A stretch of DNA of 7,879 bases from CAYUNT01 sp964446285 (GTDB taxonomy: Bacteria; Sumerlaeota; Sumerlaeia; SLMS01; CAYUNT01): positions 1 through 7,879 of the forward strand of contig CAYUNT010000202.1 of NCBI GenBank assembly GCA_964446285.1, read 5' to 3'. This document shows, piece after piece, positions 6,459 through 7,879 of this stretch. Numbering within the stretch: the first letter of the stretch is position 1; each line of letters opens with the position of its first letter. The position numbers were made by a program, and so were the translations under genes. The notes below the pieces were generated by a model. It saw only the letters and a program-made list of their open reading frames with translations. It did no database searches and was not told where the DNA came from.

Positions 6459-6506
6459 TTCCCTTGAAGTTCATTGCATCATGAAGATGCAAAGCGTTCA
6501 AGGGAA
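6459..6506. repeat. Nested 48-bp palindrome upstream of dtxR
   Basis: Outer arms TTCCCTTGAA (6459-6468) and TTCAAGGGAA (6497-6506) match perfectly over 10 bp. Inside them, TTGCATC (6474-6480) and GATGCAA (6486-6492) match perfectly over 7 bp around ATGAA. The inner part is a 19-bp 7-5-7 palindrome, the size of a DtxR-type operator. An alternative stem, TTCAT (6470-6474) with ATGAA (6481-6485), excludes the inner one. No T run follows on either strand, so it is not an intrinsic terminator. Confidence 0.85.
6473..6501 (-). promoter_or_regulatory. Candidate dtxR promoter overlapping the palindrome
   Basis: Read leftward, TTGAAC (6501-6496) and TGCAAT (6478-6473) are separated by exactly 17 bp. 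Each matches the sigma-70 consensus at four of six positions. This would start transcription near 6466, leaving a leader of about 78 bases before the dtxR ATG. Both boxes fall inside the palindrome, so a bound dimer would block the polymerase. The promoter is only moderately strong by sequence and is inferred. Confidence 0.4.
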
Positions 6507-6638
6507 ACCGAATCCGCAAACCAGCCCATTTGCGCACGCCTGGCGCGATGTGGAATTCGGGCGCGAAAACCTTGACGGACAATCCACCCAACCCGGCATA
6601 CTCGATAGGCGCGAATGCCTGGCGCGCGCGAATACTAT

Positions 6639-6668
6639 TTCTGCGTTCTCTGCGCCTCTGCGGTGAAT
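6639..6668. repeat. TCTGCG-type intergenic repeat
   Basis: TCTGCG occurs at 6640-6645, 6649-6654 and 6657-6662, set in alternating pyrimidine stretches and ended by GGTGAA. Read on the minus strand it is a CGCAGAG-rich run beginning TTCACCGC. From memory, very similar runs occur between genes in many unrelated environmental bacteria and give rise to spurious proteins. It is non-coding here and lies 47 bp before the LURP-like gene. The remainder of the 326-bp gap (6507-6638) holds nothing I can name. Confidence 0.65.
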
Positions 6669-6714
6669 CTTTGAAAATCTATGAGCGCAAGAACAATAAA
6701 CGGGCCTGAATTGC

Positions 6715-7590
6715 ATGTCTGATTTTGCATCACCGCCACCGCCGCCTTTATCGCCATCTCCGCCGCCTCCGCCCGGTTGGGGCTGGAATGGCATTCCGCC
6801 CTATTACGAAACGCCCCAGGCGGCCTTCCCGCCGCCATACAATCCTTTTGATTTCGACATAATGCTCATCAATCAGCGTGTGTTTTCGCTCGCGGAGCGC
6901 TATGACGTCCTCGATACGCAGGGAATGGCGCGATTTCACGTCGTGCGCGAATTGCCACTGGCCGGGATGATGGCGGCAGGCGTTGTGCGCATGGTTTTTT
7001 CGCTCTTTTGCCTGGCGATGGCCTTTCTGGCATTTCGGAGCGGGCACGGCCTTTTGGCTCTTTTCTGCCTGTGGTCGGCCAGTTTGCTTGGCGAAGCGGC
7101 CTATTTGCTCGTGGTGCCGTTTCGCCATATTTTTATCTCGATTGCCGGTTTTGCGACGGAACGCGAAAAGGGAGCGCAAGCGCCGCCAGTGTTGAGCCTG
7201 TCACAAGATACCAAAATGCCCTGGGAGAGGCGGTTCACGCTCTTCGACGAGTGGGGACAGCCGGTGGCGCAATTCAAAAAGAATCAGTTCAGCAATTTCC
7301 TGCGGCGGCGCTGGCGGATTTTTACGCCGGGAGGAGAGTTGATCTGCGAGGCGGTTGAGGATACCTGGGTTCGGTCGATTGCGCGGCGATTGTTTGGGAC
7401 TTTTTGGGGGCTGCTAAAGACAGACTTTTATTTTTACGATTCGTATGGGGTGCTTCTGGGGTATTACACGCGGCGCTGGACGCTGCTCGACCGCTATGTG
7501 CTCGATTTACGCGCAGATCCCTGGCGCCGACTCGACCGCCGCGTGGCGCTCGGAGCAGGTATCCTGCTCGATACGGGCGAACGGCGGTGA
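6715..7590 (+). CDS. LURP-one/scramblase-like protein with two membrane segments
   Basis: A 291-residue protein resembling the LURP-one-related and phospholipid-scramblase beta-barrel fold. Residues 1-45 are Pro-rich, with two runs of five prolines and a GWGW, probably disordered and cytoplasmic. MLINQRVFSLAERYDVLDTQ (50-69) is the typical first beta pair. Residues 81-107 and 112-143 are two hydrophobic stretches likely to cross the membrane as a hairpin. The barrel then resumes with RRFTLFDEWGQPVAQFKKN (172-190), RRRWRIFTPGGELICE (197-212), DFYFYDSYGVLLGYYTRRW (237-255) and a closing helix, DRRVALGAGILLDTGERR (274-291), the usual ending of this fold. Family members bind or move lipids or act as sensors; the exact role of bacterial ones is unsettled, so I assign none. 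The membrane hairpin inserted after the first strands is unusual. No clear Shine-Dalgarno sequence precedes the ATG at 6715. A single gene, flanked on both sides by non-coding repeats. Confidence 0.75.
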   Translation: MSDFASPPPPPLSPSPPPPPGWGWNGIPPYYETPQAAFPPPYNPFDFDIMLINQRVFSLAERYDVLDTQGMARFHVVRELPLAGMMAAGVVRMVFSLFCLAMAFLAFRSGHGLLALFCLWSASLLGEAAYLLVVPFRHIFISIAGFATEREKGAQAPPVLSLSQDTKMPWERRFTLFDEWGQPVAQFKKNQFSNFLRRRWRIFTPGGELICEAVEDTWVRSIARRLFGTFWGLLKTDFYFYDSYGVLLGYYTRRWTLLDRYVLDLRADPWRRLDRRVALGAGILLDTGERR

Positions 7591-7595
7591 AAAGA

Positions 7596-7714
7596 AGTGG
7601 GCAGTGCTCAGTGAACAGTGAGTAGCGAGAAGAGTTGTGAGTTGTGAGTTGTGAGTGAAGAAACAAGCAGCGGGCAATGTTCAGTGGGAAGTGAGCAGTG
7701 GCCAGTGGGCAGTT
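7596..7714. repeat. 119-bp degenerate array in strict 7-bp register
   Basis: Seventeen consecutive heptamers run without a single insertion or deletion, starting five bases after the LURP-like stop codon. The first four are AGTGGGC, AGTGCTC, AGTGAAC and AGTGAGT. The centre holds three exact copies of GTTGTGA (7634-7654). The last five are versions of nnCAGTG, such as AGCAGTG and GCCAGTG. It has no coding signature. From memory, similar AGTGAAC-type heptamer arrays are scattered through many environmental genomes; the heptamer STRR repeats of cyanobacteria are an analogy only. Confidence 0.85.
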
Positions 7715-7724
7715 TTTCGCGAAA
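7715..7724. repeat. Small perfect palindrome TTTCGCGAAA
   Basis: A self-complementary 10-mer directly at the right edge of the heptamer array. Its core TTTCGCG recurs in the stem-loop at 7844-7870. Too short to be assigned a role. Confidence 0.4.
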
Positions 7725-7748
7725 TCGCTCGGAGGAATGTCGCGGGGG

Positions 7749-7809
7749 CTTTGGGGTCCTTTGGATCCCTTAAGTCCTTTATGCCCTTTGTATCCTATAT
7801 CCTTATACC
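7749..7809. repeat. Degenerate array with 9-bp period
   Basis: Four exact-length 9-bp units lie at 7759-7794 (CTTTGGATC, then CCTTAAGTC, then CTTTATGCC, then CTTTGTATC). They are flanked by a related 10-bp unit on the left and shorter CTATATC and CTTATACC units on the right. All are pyrimidine-rich on the plus strand with a conserved CTTT...TC frame. No coding or promoter role is evident. Confidence 0.6.
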
Positions 7810-7834
7810 ATTTTCCTTTGATTCTGTTCCCAAT

Positions 7835-7879
7835 CGCCTGTCACGGTTTTCGCGGAAAGAGCGAAAACCGCGCCAGGCG
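7835..7879. repeat. Long interrupted stem-loop at the window edge
   Basis: CGGTTTTCGC (7844-7853) and GCGAAAACCG (7861-7870) pair perfectly over 10 bp around GGAAAGA. Beyond a symmetric 3x3 interior loop, CGCCTG (7835-7840) pairs with CAGGCG (7874-7879). The window ends on the last paired base, so the structure may continue. No T run follows on the minus strand; the plus-strand side is not visible. It could be a terminator, a REP-like element or an RNA structure. Confidence 0.75.

Noticed and set aside
6424..6666. 80-residue plus-strand frame between dtxR and the LURP-like gene
   Set aside because: It runs through the palindrome and the TCTGCG repeat and has no ribosome binding site; repeat-derived and most likely spurious.
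7322..7666. 114-residue minus-strand frame at the right end
   Set aside because: Its first residues (SQLTTHNSS type) are a translation of the heptamer array, a common annotation artefact.
7596..7714. CRISPR array
   Set aside because: The units are 7 bp, contiguous and without unique spacers; no cas gene is present.

Overview
The window looks like chromosomal DNA from an uncultured, GC-rich bacterium with a diderm-type secretory lifestyle. The pseudopilin (FTLIELLIVVAIIAIL followed by NFLEAQTRSK), the secreted protein with a long Pro/Thr/Ser tail and the dense non-coding repeats recall lineages such as Sumerlaeota (BRC1), Hydrogenedentes or the PVC group. This placement is an inference from motif style only. 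No phage, transposase, CRISPR, tRNA or rRNA gene is visible.

Left part, plus strand: rpmB (ribosomal protein L28, 148-372), then about 235 bp without a gene, a TetR-family regulator with two long Ser/Ala-rich inserts (609-1460), dut (dUTPase, 1541-2005), and a large exported purple-acid-phosphatase-like metallophosphoesterase with a Pro/Thr/Ser-rich C-terminal tail (2053-4011). The last three share a strand with gaps of 80 and 47 bp, but nothing functional ties them together.

Middle part, minus strand, converging on the phosphoesterase: a DtxR/MntR-like metal-responsive repressor (5819-6388), a type IV pilin/type II secretion pseudopilin (5048-5722) and a secreted protein of unknown function (4068-4970). 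They lie head to tail with gaps of 96 and 77 bp, so read-through from the regulator is possible but not shown.

Right part: the gap between dtxR and the next gene holds a striking nested palindrome (6459-6506). It coincides with a candidate leftward promoter for dtxR and may be its operator. After it comes a TCTGCG-type repeat (6639-6668), then a plus-strand LURP-one/scramblase-like membrane protein (6715-7590). The last 290 bp carry no gene. They hold a 119-bp array in strict 7-bp register (7596-7714), a shorter array with 9-bp period (7749-7809) and a long stem-loop reaching the window edge (7835-7879).

I see no clear new multi-gene system. The points most worth a second look are the dtxR palindrome/promoter, the dense set of unrelated repeats around the LURP-like gene, and two proteins whose metal-ligand residues depart from family consensus (the phosphoesterase and the DtxR homologue).
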